Below are positions 56,741 to 64,000 of a stretch of 64,000 nucleotides of DNA, piece by piece. The notes beneath the pieces were generated by a model that worked only from the letters and a program-made list of their open reading frames with translations, ran no database searches and was not told where the DNA came from. The stretch lies in NCBI RefSeq assembly GCF_025643595.1, contig NZ_CP102826.1:5332001-5396000 (forward strand). The letters are read 5' to 3'. A program made the translations under genes and the position numbers. This stretch comes from Saccharopolyspora rosea (GTDB lineage: Bacteria; Actinomycetota; Actinomycetes; Mycobacteriales; Pseudonocardiaceae). Each line of letters begins with the position of its first letter. Within the stretch, counting starts at the first letter, position 1.

Positions 56741-58780
56741 GTGTCCGAAGCGTCCGTTCAGCAGGCCGAGATCGCGGTCGAGCAGGAGCACGTCGACCGC
56801 GTGCACCACCGCCTCGGTGAGTTGCGCACCGAGGCGGAGGCGATGCGCGCCAGGAGCTACGAGCACGGCAAGGAGGCGACGCCGGAAGCGCTCTACGAAC
56901 GGGACGTGATGGTCCACCACGCGAACCGGACCCTGCAGGCGCTGGACGCCGAGTCCGAGGGCCTGGTGTTCGGCCGGCTGGACCTGGCCTCCGGCGACAC
57001 CGTCCACATCGGACGACTCGGCATCCGCGACGAGCGGTTCGAGAACCTGCTGGTGGACTGGCGGGCCCCGATGGCCGCCGCGTTCTACCAGGCGACCCCG
57101 GAACACCCGCTGGACGTGGTGCGGCGCCGGGTGATCCGCTGCTCCCGCGAGCGCGTCGTGGACCTCTCCGACGACCTGCTCGACCCGGACCGCGCACCGG
57201 CCGACATGCGCGTGGTCGGCGAGGGCGCGCTGATGGCGGCGCTGACGCGGTCGCGGGGCGACTCCATGCGCAACATCGTGGCCACCATCCAGAAGGAGCA
57301 GGACGAGGCGATCCGCGCGCCCGAGGGCGGGGTCACCGAGATCACCGGCGGTCCGGGCACCGGCAAGACGGCGGTCGCGCTGCACCGCGCCGCGTACCTG
57401 CTGTACCGCGAGCAGCGCAGGCTCGGGGGCCCGGGCGTGCTGGTCGTCGGCCCGTCACCGGTGTTCATGTCCTACATCTCGCGCGTGCTGCCGTCGATGG
57501 GCGAGCACAACGTGGAGCTGCGGGCGCTCGGCGAGGTGCTGGACGGCCTCGCCGCGCAGCGGTTGGACGACCCGCGCACCGCGGAGGTCAAGGGCTCGCC
57601 GCGGATGGTCAAGGTGCTGCGGCGCGCCCTCCGGCTGCCGCCGCCGGACGCGCCCGAGCAGCTGCAGATCTTCTACCGGGGCGTGGTGCTCAAGCTGGGC
57701 GCCGACGAGCTCGGGAGGATCCGCCGGTCCCTGCACTCGAAGGGCTCGCAGCCCAACCGGTCCCGGATGCGGGCCGCCGACGCGCTGCTGGAGGCCCTGT
57801 GGCGGAAGGCGCAGGAGGCCGCCGACGACGACTTCCAGCCCGACCGCGAGCGGCTGATCACCGAGATCGGCGAACGCATCGAGTTCCACCGGTTCCTGGT
57901 CACCTGGTGGCCGCCGCTGTACCCGATGCAGGTGCTGCGCTGGCTGTCCGACCCGGGCCGGCTGGCGCGGGCGGCCCGCCGGCTGCTGTCCGCCGAGGAG
58001 ATCGACCTGCTGGCCAAGTCGTGGACCGACGTGTCCGAGTGGACGGTGGCCGACGTCGCGCTGATCGACGAGCTGCGCACGCTCGCCGGACCGCCGCCGC
58101 GGCCGCGCCGCGCCGACCCGGACGAGGAGCCGCCGCCGCGCAACTACGACGAGTACGCGCACGTCGTGGTCGACGAGTCGCAGGACCTCTCGCCGATGCA
58201 GTGGCGCATGGTCGGCCGCCGGGGCAGGCACGCGAGCTGGACGATCGTCGGCGACCCGGTGCAGTCGTCCTGGCCCGACCCGGACGAGGCCGCCGAGGCG
58301 CGTCGCGAGGCGCTCAGCGGCGCCCGGTCGCACCGCCGCTTCACGCTGCGCACGAACTACCGCAACTCGGCGGAGATCTTCGCGCACGCCGCGGACGCGG
58401 TGCGCGACCTGGTGCCCGCGGACGACCTGCCGGCGGCGGTGCGCAGCACGGGGATCGAGCCGCGGGTGCGGGAGGTCGACGCCGCGGAACTCCCGGAGGC
58501 GGCGCGGTCGGAGACCGCCGAGCTGGTGGCCGGCACCGAGGGCACCGTGGGCGTGATCACGACGATGGCGCGCCGCGACGAGGTCCGGGAGTGGCTGTCG
58601 GCGGTGGATTCCGAGCGGCTGCGGGTGGTCGGCAGCCTGGAGGCCAAGGGCATGGAGTACGACGGCGTTCTCGTCGTCGACCCGGACGGGCTGGCCGCGG
58701 AGTCCTCGACCGGTCGCCGCGCCCTCTACGTGGCGCTGAGCCGGGCGACCCAGCTGCTCGCGGTGCTGCGGACCCGCTGA
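56741..58780 (+). CDS. helD: HelD-like superfamily I helicase / RNA polymerase recycling factor
   Basis: 679 residues. Coiled coil at the N-terminus (about 5-70) that in HelD inserts into RNA polymerase, Walker A GGPGTGKT at 203-210, VVVDESQDLSPMQW (motif II), GDPVQSSWPD, LRTNYRNS, and the motif VI region LYVALSRATQLLAVL. HelD releases stalled RNA polymerase from DNA; some actinobacterial forms (HelR) also protect it from rifamycins. GTG 56741 follows a GGGGAGAAGAAG stretch. Divergent from rsmD. Confidence 0.87.
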   Translation: MSEASVQQAEIAVEQEHVDRVHHRLGELRTEAEAMRARSYEHGKEATPEALYERDVMVHHANRTLQALDAESEGLVFGRLDLASGDTVHIGRLGIRDERFENLLVDWRAPMAAAFYQATPEHPLDVVRRRVIRCSRERVVDLSDDLLDPDRAPADMRVVGEGALMAALTRSRGDSMRNIVATIQKEQDEAIRAPEGGVTEITGGPGTGKTAVALHRAAYLLYREQRRLGGPGVLVVGPSPVFMSYISRVLPSMGEHNVELRALGEVLDGLAAQRLDDPRTAEVKGSPRMVKVLRRALRLPPPDAPEQLQIFYRGVVLKLGADELGRIRRSLHSKGSQPNRSRMRAADALLEALWRKAQEAADDDFQPDRERLITEIGERIEFHRFLVTWWPPLYPMQVLRWLSDPGRLARAARRLLSAEEIDLLAKSWTDVSEWTVADVALIDELRTLAGPPPRPRRADPDEEPPPRNYDEYAHVVVDESQDLSPMQWRMVGRRGRHASWTIVGDPVQSSWPDPDEAAEARREALSGARSHRRFTLRTNYRNSAEIFAHAADAVRDLVPADDLPAAVRSTGIEPRVREVDAAELPEAARSETAELVAGTEGTVGVITTMARRDEVREWLSAVDSERLRVVGSLEAKGMEYDGVLVVDPDGLAAESSTGRRALYVALSRATQLLAVLRTR

Positions 58781-58782
58781 CG

Positions 58783-58824
58783 CGCGAAGTCCCCGTCCGA
58801 TCGCGATCGGACGGGGACTTCGCG
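58783..58824. terminator. Long bidirectional hairpin between helD and LD-transpeptidase
   Basis: Perfect inverted repeat with 20-base arms (58783-58802 and 58805-58824; outer part CGCGAAGTCCCCG) and a two-base centre. It starts three bases after the helD stop and lies 56 bases from the convergent gene, so it can end both transcripts. Confidence 0.8.
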
Positions 58825-58845
58825 GACGGGTCAGTGCCTGCTACC

Positions 58846-58875
58846 GCACCGCCACGCAAAACGAGTGCGAAGACG
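58846..58875. repeat. Copy of the dispersed 3'-end repeat behind the LD-transpeptidase gene
   Basis: GCACCGCCACGCAAAACGAG then TGCGAAGAC, matching the unit at 40294-40322 at most positions. It ends five bases before the stop codon of the minus-strand gene. Confidence 0.45.
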
Positions 58876-58880
58876 GGATC

Positions 58881-59333
58881 TCAGGGCAGGACCTGGACCT
58901 CGTCTCCCTGGTTGAGGGTGTCGAAGAAGCGCTTCGCGGCGGTCGTCGACAGGTGGACGCAGCCGTTCGACTGGGCCTTCAGGCTGCCCTCGTGGAAGGC
59001 CACGCCGGTGTTGGTGAAGAACACCGAGTTCGGCATGGGCGCGTTGTTGAACTCGCGGCTGCGGTGGTCGGCGTCCTTCCACAGCACGTGGAACACGCCG
59101 GTCGGGGTCTCCGAGCCGGGCTTGCCGCTGGTCAGCGGCACCGGCCCGTAGGACGTCGTGCCGTCGGGGTTCTGCAGCCACGCCTGCTTGGTGGACAGGC
59201 TCACGCACGCCTTGGCGGTGGCCTCGCACGGGCTCGGGCTCAGACCCGTGGCCTGCGCGCTCGCGGCGCCGGCGAACACACCTCCGGCGATCAGGGCCGC
59301 CACGGTGAACGCGGACGCTTTCCTGGTGCGCAT
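58881..59333 (-). CDS. Secreted L,D-transpeptidase (YkuD domain)
   Basis: 150 residues. Signal peptide to about residue 31 (FTVAALIAGGVFAGAASAQA). The YkuD domain has the active-site pattern H-x-G-S ... S-N-G-C-V-H-L-S (FHEGSLKAQSNGCVHLS), with the nucleophile Cys. It forms 3-3 crosslinks in peptidoglycan or attaches proteins to it. Compact: no separate binding domain. ATG 59333 follows GAGGAG. Confidence 0.92.
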   Translation of the reverse strand: MRTRKASAFTVAALIAGGVFAGAASAQATGLSPSPCEATAKACVSLSTKQAWLQNPDGTTSYGPVPLTSGKPGSETPTGVFHVLWKDADHRSREFNNAPMPNSVFFTNTGVAFHEGSLKAQSNGCVHLSTTAAKRFFDTLNQGDEVQVLP

Positions 59334-59553
59334 CGTTCTCCTCGACTTTCGTTCGGCTGGTACCGACCGTGCCATACGTTCGTGTGACGCTCGGAGGCTG
59401 GACCGGTTGTCCGCACGCCTGGAGATTCGCGCGAACGTCGCAACACCGAAGCCGAAGAAGCTACACGGACCTGCGAGAACGTTCGACGTGATGAAAGACA
59501 CGTCAGTTTTTCACCGACTACCCCAGCAGGGCCGACTCCGCGACCGGAAACAA

Positions 59554-59589
59554 CGCGTCGCGGACCCCGACGACGGGGCCCGCGACGCG
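59554..59589 (-). terminator. Hairpin terminator after pyc
   Basis: 16-base arms CGCGTCGCGGACCCCG (59554-59569) and 59574-59589 with one mismatch and a four-base loop. It begins 12 bases past the pyc stop codon. Confidence 0.75.
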
Positions 59590-59601
59590 GAGGTCGAGGT
59601 C

Positions 59602-62600
59602 TCAGGCGAGTTCGATGATCAAGTCACCGCCCTCGACCTGCTGGACGCCGCCGATCGCGACGCGCTTGACCTGGCCGCCCTGCGGGGCGGTGATCGCGGC
59701 CTCCATCTTCATCGCCTCGATGGTGGCGATGGTCTGCCCGGACTCGACGACGTCTCCCTCCCCGACCGACAGCGTGACCACGCCGGCGAACGGCGCGGGC
59801 ACGTGGCCCGGGTTGGACCGGTCGGCCTTCTCCGCGATCGGCAGGTCCGAGGCCGCCGACCGGTCGCGCACCTGGATCGGCCGCAGCTGCCCGTTCAGCA
59901 CGGCCATCACGGTGCGGATGCCGCGCTCGTCCGGCTCGCTGATGGCCTCCAGGCCGATCAGCAGCCGCACGCCGGGCTCCAGGTCCACCGAGTACTCCTC
60001 CCCCGGGCGCAGCCCGTAGAAGAAGTCCTTGCTGCGCAGCAGCGAGGTGTCGCCGAAGGCGTCGCGGTGTTCGGTGAACTCCTTGGTGGGCTTGGGGAAC
60101 AGCAACCTGTTCAACGTGGACCGCCGGTCCTCCCGCAACCCCTGCACGTCCTCTTCGGACAGTTGCGCGACCTGCCGGGTCGCGGTGCGGCCCTGCAGCG
60201 CCCGGGAGCGGAACGGCTCGGGCCAGCCCGCGGGCGGCTCGCCCAACTCCCCTTGCAGGAAGCCGATGACCGAGTCGGGGATGTCGAACCGGCGCGGGTC
60301 GGCCTCGAAGTCGGCCGGCTCCACCCCGGCACCGACCAGGTGCAGCGCCAGGTCTCCGACGACCTTCGACGACGGGGTCACCTTGACCAGGCGGCCGAGG
60401 ATCCGGTCGGCCGCGGCGTACATCGCCTCGATCTCCTCGAACTTGTCGCCGAGTCCGAGCGCGACCGCCTGGGTGCGCAGGTTGGACAGCTGGCCGCCGG
60501 GGATCTCGTGCCGGTACACGCGGCCGGTCGGCGAAGCCAGCCCGGCCTCGAACGGCTGGTAGACCTTGCGCACGGCCTCCCAGTACGGCTCCAGGTCGCA
60601 CACCGCCCGCAGGTCCAGCCCGGTGGCGCGGTCGGTGTGGTCGGTGGCGGCGACCACCGAGGACAGCGCGGGCTGCGAGGTGGTTCCGGCCATCGACGCG
60701 GCGGCGCCGTCCACCGCGTCCACACCGGACTGGACCGCCGCCAGGTAGGTGGCCAGCTGTCCGCCCGGGGTGTCGTGGGTGTGCAGGTGCACCGGCAGGT
60801 CGAACTCCTGCCGCAGCGCGGTGACCAGCTTCGCCGCGGCCGGCGGCCGCAGCAGTCCCGCCATGTCCTTGATGGCCAGCACGTGCGCCCCGGCTTCCAC
60901 GATCTGCTCGGCCAGGCGCAGGTAGTAGTCCAATGTGTACAGCTTCTCGTCCGGATCGGACAGATCGGCGGTGTAGCACAGCGCCACCTCGGCGACCGAC
61001 TTGCCGGTGGCGCGGACCGCCTCGATCGCCGGGCGCATCTGCTCGACGTCGTTGAGCGCGTCGAAGATCCGGAAGATGTCGATGCCGGTGTCGGTGGCCT
61101 CCTGCACGAAGTGCTCGGTCACCTCGGTCGGGTAAGGCGTGTAGCCGACGGTGTTCCGGCCGCGCAGCAGCATCTGCAGGCAGATGTTCGGCACTGCCGC
61201 GCGCAGCGCGGCCAGCCGCTCCCAGGGGTCCTCGGCGAGGAAGCGCAGCGCCACGTCGTAGGTCGCGCCGCCCCAGCACTCCAGGGACAGCAGTTCGGGC
61301 GTCATGCGCGCCACGTGCGGTGCCACCGCGAGCAGGTCGCGGGTGCGCACCCGGGTGGCCAGCAGCGACTGGTGGGCGTCCCGGAAGGTGGTGTCGGTGA
61401 CGCCCACCGCCGGGTTCTCCCGCAACCAGCGGGCGAATCCCTCCGGGCCGAGTTCGGTGAGCTTCTGCTTGGACCCGGCGGGCGGCTCGACCGAGGTGTC
61501 CAGCGCGGGCAGCTTGTGCACCGGGTCGGGCGTGGCGGGCCGCTCGCCGTTCGGGCGGTTGACGGTCACGTCCGCCAGGTAGTTCAGCAGCTTGGTGCCG
61601 CGGTCGGCGGAGTGCCGGGCGGTGAGCAGGTGCGGCCGCTCGTCGATGAAGGACGTGGTGACCCGTCCTGCGGCGAAGTCCGGGTCGTCGAGGACCGCCT
61701 GGAGGAACGGGATGTTCGTGGCCACGCCGCGGATGCGGAACTCGGCGACGGCGCGCCGCGCGCGGGCCACCGCGGTCGGGAAGTCCCGCCCGCGGCAGGA
61801 CAACTTGACCAGCATCGAGTCGAAGTGCGCGCTGACGCTGGTCCCGGCGAACGCGGTGCCGCCGTCGAGCCGGATGCCCGCGCCGCCCGGCGAGCGGTAG
61901 GCGCTGATCATGCCGGTGTCCGGGCGGAACCCGTTGGCCGGGTCCTCGGTGGTGATCCGGCACTGCAGCGCGGCGCCGCGCAGCCGGACGGAGTCCTGGG
62001 TCATGCCCAGTTCCGAAAGCGTCTCCCCGGCGGCGATGCGCAGCTGGGACTGGACGAGGTCGGCGTCGGTGACCTCCTCGGTGACGGTGTGCTCGACCTG
62101 GATGCGCGGGTTCATCTCGATGAACACGTGCCGCCCCCGCTCGTCGACGAGGAACTCGACGGTCCCCGCGTTGACGTAGCCGATCTTGCGGGCGAAGGCG
62201 ACCGCGTCGGCGCAGATGCGCTCCCGCAGCTCGGGGTCGAGGTTGGGTGCCGGGGCCAGCTCGATGACCTTCTGGTGGCGCCGCTGCACCGAGCAGTCCC
62301 GCTCGTAGAGGTGGATGACGTCGCCCGCGCCGTCGGCGAGGATCTGCACCTCGATGTGCCGCGGGTTGACCACGGCCTGTTCGAGGAACACCGTCGGGTC
62401 GCCGAACGCGGACTCGGCCTCGCGCATGGCCGCCTCCAGCGCCTCGCGCAGCGCGGGGAGCTGGTCGACGCGGCGCATGCCGCGCCCGCCGCCGCCGGCG
62501 ACGGCCTTGACGAACACCGGGAAGGTCATCTCCTCGGCGGCCGCGAGCAGTTCGTCGACGTCGCTGGAGGGAGCCGAGGAGTCCAGCACCGGCACCCCGG

Positions 62601-62979
62601 CCTCCCGGGCGGCGGCGACCGCGGTGGCCTTGTTGCCGGTCATCTGCAGGATCTGGTGGGACGGCCCGACGAACGTGATCCCGGCGCGCTCGCACGCCTC
62701 GGCCAGGTCCGGGTTCTCGGACAGGAACCCGTAGCCGGGGTAGATCGCGTCCGCTCCGGCCTTGCGCGCCGCGCCGATGATCTCGTCGACGGACAGGTAG
62801 GCCCGGACCGGGTGGCCAGGTTCGCCGATCTCGTATGACTCGTCGGCTTTCAACCGGTGCAGCGAGTTGCGGTCTTCGTGCGGGAACACGGCGACGGTGC
62901 CCGCACCGAGTTCGTACGCGGCGCGGAACGCGCGGATCGCGATCTCGCCCCGGTTGGCGACGAGAACCTTGCGGAACAT
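59602..62979 (-). CDS. pyc: Pyruvate carboxylase
   Basis: 1125-residue biotin enzyme that forms oxaloacetate from pyruvate, bicarbonate and ATP. Biotin carboxylase domain (1-450): ANRGEIAIR, GGGGRGMRRV, EMNPRIQVEHTVTEE. Carboxyltransferase domain (about 520-810): DTTFRDAHQSLLATR, AIKDMAGLLRP, HTHDTPGG. C-terminal biotinyl domain with EAMKMEAAI (biotin on Lys about 1092). Usual single-chain length. It precedes rsmD in mycobacteria; here helD and the transpeptidase lie between. Confidence 0.97.
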   Translation of the reverse strand: MFRKVLVANRGEIAIRAFRAAYELGAGTVAVFPHEDRNSLHRLKADESYEIGEPGHPVRAYLSVDEIIGAARKAGADAIYPGYGFLSENPDLAEACERAGITFVGPSHQILQMTGNKATAVAAAREAGVPVLDSSAPSSDVDELLAAAEEMTFPVFVKAVAGGGGRGMRRVDQLPALREALEAAMREAESAFGDPTVFLEQAVVNPRHIEVQILADGAGDVIHLYERDCSVQRRHQKVIELAPAPNLDPELRERICADAVAFARKIGYVNAGTVEFLVDERGRHVFIEMNPRIQVEHTVTEEVTDADLVQSQLRIAAGETLSELGMTQDSVRLRGAALQCRITTEDPANGFRPDTGMISAYRSPGGAGIRLDGGTAFAGTSVSAHFDSMLVKLSCRGRDFPTAVARARRAVAEFRIRGVATNIPFLQAVLDDPDFAAGRVTTSFIDERPHLLTARHSADRGTKLLNYLADVTVNRPNGERPATPDPVHKLPALDTSVEPPAGSKQKLTELGPEGFARWLRENPAVGVTDTTFRDAHQSLLATRVRTRDLLAVAPHVARMTPELLSLECWGGATYDVALRFLAEDPWERLAALRAAVPNICLQMLLRGRNTVGYTPYPTEVTEHFVQEATDTGIDIFRIFDALNDVEQMRPAIEAVRATGKSVAEVALCYTADLSDPDEKLYTLDYYLRLAEQIVEAGAHVLAIKDMAGLLRPPAAAKLVTALRQEFDLPVHLHTHDTPGGQLATYLAAVQSGVDAVDGAAASMAGTTSQPALSSVVAATDHTDRATGLDLRAVCDLEPYWEAVRKVYQPFEAGLASPTGRVYRHEIPGGQLSNLRTQAVALGLGDKFEEIEAMYAAADRILGRLVKVTPSSKVVGDLALHLVGAGVEPADFEADPRRFDIPDSVIGFLQGELGEPPAGWPEPFRSRALQGRTATRQVAQLSEEDVQGLREDRRSTLNRLLFPKPTKEFTEHRDAFGDTSLLRSKDFFYGLRPGEEYSVDLEPGVRLLIGLEAISEPDERGIRTVMAVLNGQLRPIQVRDRSAASDLPIAEKADRSNPGHVPAPFAGVVTLSVGEGDVVESGQTIATIEAMKMEAAITAPQGGQVKRVAIGGVQQVEGGDLIIELA

Positions 62980-63321
62980 GCCGGCTACCTCCTGGACAGG
63001 CGTCGGTCGGTGCCAGTGACGGGTGTCGGTTGGTGCCGAAACACTACCGTGAAAATTCCGCCGACCGGGAGAACCTCCCGAGTGACGGGACTTTCAGTAT
63101 GCCCTCTGACCTGGGGAAACATCTGCCCGCACAAGTGGACTCGACGCGAAAAATTTGCCGAATTTTCTTCGCAAGAAACTATCGGGACCTGCTTCGGGCA
63201 GTACGTTCGTACGGAATCGGACCGACCATTCGGTCTGCGCCACAGAACGTGCGGACAAGATCACAACAGCGTCAGGTGAAACGGATCACACCGCGAATTC
63301 ACACCACCGCTCGGGCGGCGG
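62980..63321. other. 342-base gap between recG and pyc
   Basis: Holds the pyc promoter. The part 63145-63210 is clearly AT-richer than its surroundings and contains TTTCTT-CGC-AAGAAA (63164-63178), a six-base inverted repeat that may be an operator. No gene recognised; the plus-strand frames have no ribosome site or domain. Confidence 0.5.
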
Positions 63322-64000
63322 TCAGCTCTTCTCCAGGTACTCCGCGCGCTCGGCGTCGACGACCTCGGCGACCATGCGCGCCAGGCCGGGGTGCCGGCGA
63401 AGCTCCGGATCGTCGGTGACGAACCGGTCCGCCTCCTCGCGGGCGGCGGCGATCACGTCCTCGTCGCGCAGCAGCGACAGCATCCGCAGCCCGGACTTGC
63501 GGCCGGACTGGGCGGCGCCCAGGATGTCGCCCTCGCGGCGCAGTTCCAGGTCCAACCGGGCCAGTTCGAAACCGTCGGTGGTGGAGGCCACCGCCTCCAT
63601 CCGCTCCCGCGTGGTGGTCCTGGCGACCGCCTCGGTCACCAGCAGGCACAGCCCCGGCGCGCTGCCCCGGCCGACGCGGCCCCGCAGCTGGTGCAGCTGG
63701 CTGACGCCGAACCGGTCGGCATCCATGATCACCATGACCGTGGCGTTGGGCACGTCGACACCGACCTCGACGACCGTGGTCGCCACCAGCACGTCCAGCT
63801 CCCCGGCGGCGAAGGCGCGCATGACCGCCTCCTTGTCGTCGGCGGGCAGGCGGCCGTGCAGCACGCCCAGCCGCAGATCCGCCAGCGGCCCGGCCGCCAG
63901 CTGCTCGGCGACCTCCAGCACGGCCACCGGCGGACGCCGCTGGCCGCCGCCCTCGTCCGGCGGCGATTCCTCGGTACCGTCGTCCACTTCGGACTTCCGG
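63322..64000 (-). CDS. recG: ATP-dependent DNA helicase RecG, C-terminal part (truncated by window edge)
   Basis: 226 visible codons continuing off the right edge. Second helicase lobe: VLHGRLPADDKEAVMRAF, ATTVVEVGVDVPNATVM, HQLRGRVGRG (motif VI), then the RecG end LRREGDILGAAQSGRKSGL, a family hallmark. RecG reverses stalled replication forks and migrates Holliday junctions. Confidence 0.95.
   Translation of the reverse strand, partial: RKSEVDDGTEESPPDEGGGQRRPPVAVLEVAEQLAAGPLADLRLGVLHGRLPADDKEAVMRAFAAGELDVLVATTVVEVGVDVPNATVMVIMDADRFGVSQLHQLRGRVGRGSAPGLCLLVTEAVARTTTRERMEAVASTTDGFELARLDLELRREGDILGAAQSGRKSGLRMLSLLRDEDVIAAAREEADRFVTDDPELRRHPGLARMVAEVVDAERAEYLEKS

Noticed and set aside
59158-62838. 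1226-codon plus-strand frame
   Set aside because: Antisense shadow of pyc, rich in Gln, His and Arg.

Overview
The window is a high-GC actinobacterial chromosome segment, most likely from the Pseudonocardiales (Saccharopolyspora/Amycolatopsis-like). Reasons: GTG starts and ATGA/GTGA overlaps are common, third codon positions are strongly GC, PPE/EspG/DUF3558 genes of mycobacterial type VII secretion occur without mycobacterial PE/PPE repeats, and there is an XRE/DUF397 pair. The genus is an inference from content and gene order; no rRNA or tRNA gene was recognised.

Backbone. The order recG - pyc - (LD-transpeptidase, HelD) - rsmD - coaD - RNase - sepIVA - (T7 module) - DUF177 - rpmF - rnc - mutM - (accessory region) - acyP - smc - (anmK region) - ftsY - amt/glnK follows the arrangement of Mycobacterium tuberculosis around Rv2918c-Rv2973c. 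These genes are almost all on the minus strand. Accessory blocks interrupt the series.

Region by region. 1-5.8 kb: DEAD-box helicase (cut by the left edge), small ATPase, glnK-amt with a candidate GlnR site, MFS exporter plus FadR-type regulator with an operator over its own promoter. 5.9-12.6 kb: an alpha/beta-hydrolase remnant, zinc alcohol dehydrogenase, ftsY, anmK coupled to a sodium:solute symporter, two small membrane proteins. 12.5-16.6 kb: smc and acyP. 16.7-21.7 kb: a coupled pair of small unknown genes, a sugar transporter/kinase operon divergent from a LacI regulator across a large palindrome, and an MFS exporter. 21.8-24.9 kb: type VII module 1. 25-26.5 kb: DUF397/XRE and a small divergent gene. 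26.8-30.1 kb: the most interesting locus, a four-gene cassette with SseB-like protein, helical WXG-like protein, a 587-residue secreted toxin candidate with an N-terminal WXG export domain and a C-terminal ADP-ribosyltransferase-like domain, and a second SseB-like protein as probable immunity or chaperone. 30.2-38 kb: a complete kdp potassium system, including kdpF and an extra 27-residue membrane peptide. 38.3-40.2 kb: asnB. 40.4-48 kb: two-component system, two ArnT-like glycosyltransferases and a GT2-GtrA protein, joined by a shared 11-bp-period repeat. 48-50.5 kb: mutM-rnc-rpmF-DUF177 operon. 50.6-53.7 kb: type VII module 2, a circular permutation of module 1. 54-64 kb: sepIVA, an RNase Sa homologue, coaD, rsmD, HelD, LD-transpeptidase, pyc and recG (cut by the right edge).

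How it fits together. The backbone genes serve ribosome and rRNA processing, DNA repair, chromosome segregation, protein targeting and central metabolism. The accessory genes concern the cell envelope and what crosses it: type VII substrates and chaperones, an ADP-ribosylating effector candidate, an extracellular RNase, wall-sugar salvage, potassium uptake and a sensor-controlled glycosylation set. No secretion ATPase or channel component (EccB/C/D/E, mycosin) lies in the window, so the T7 substrates must use machinery encoded elsewhere.
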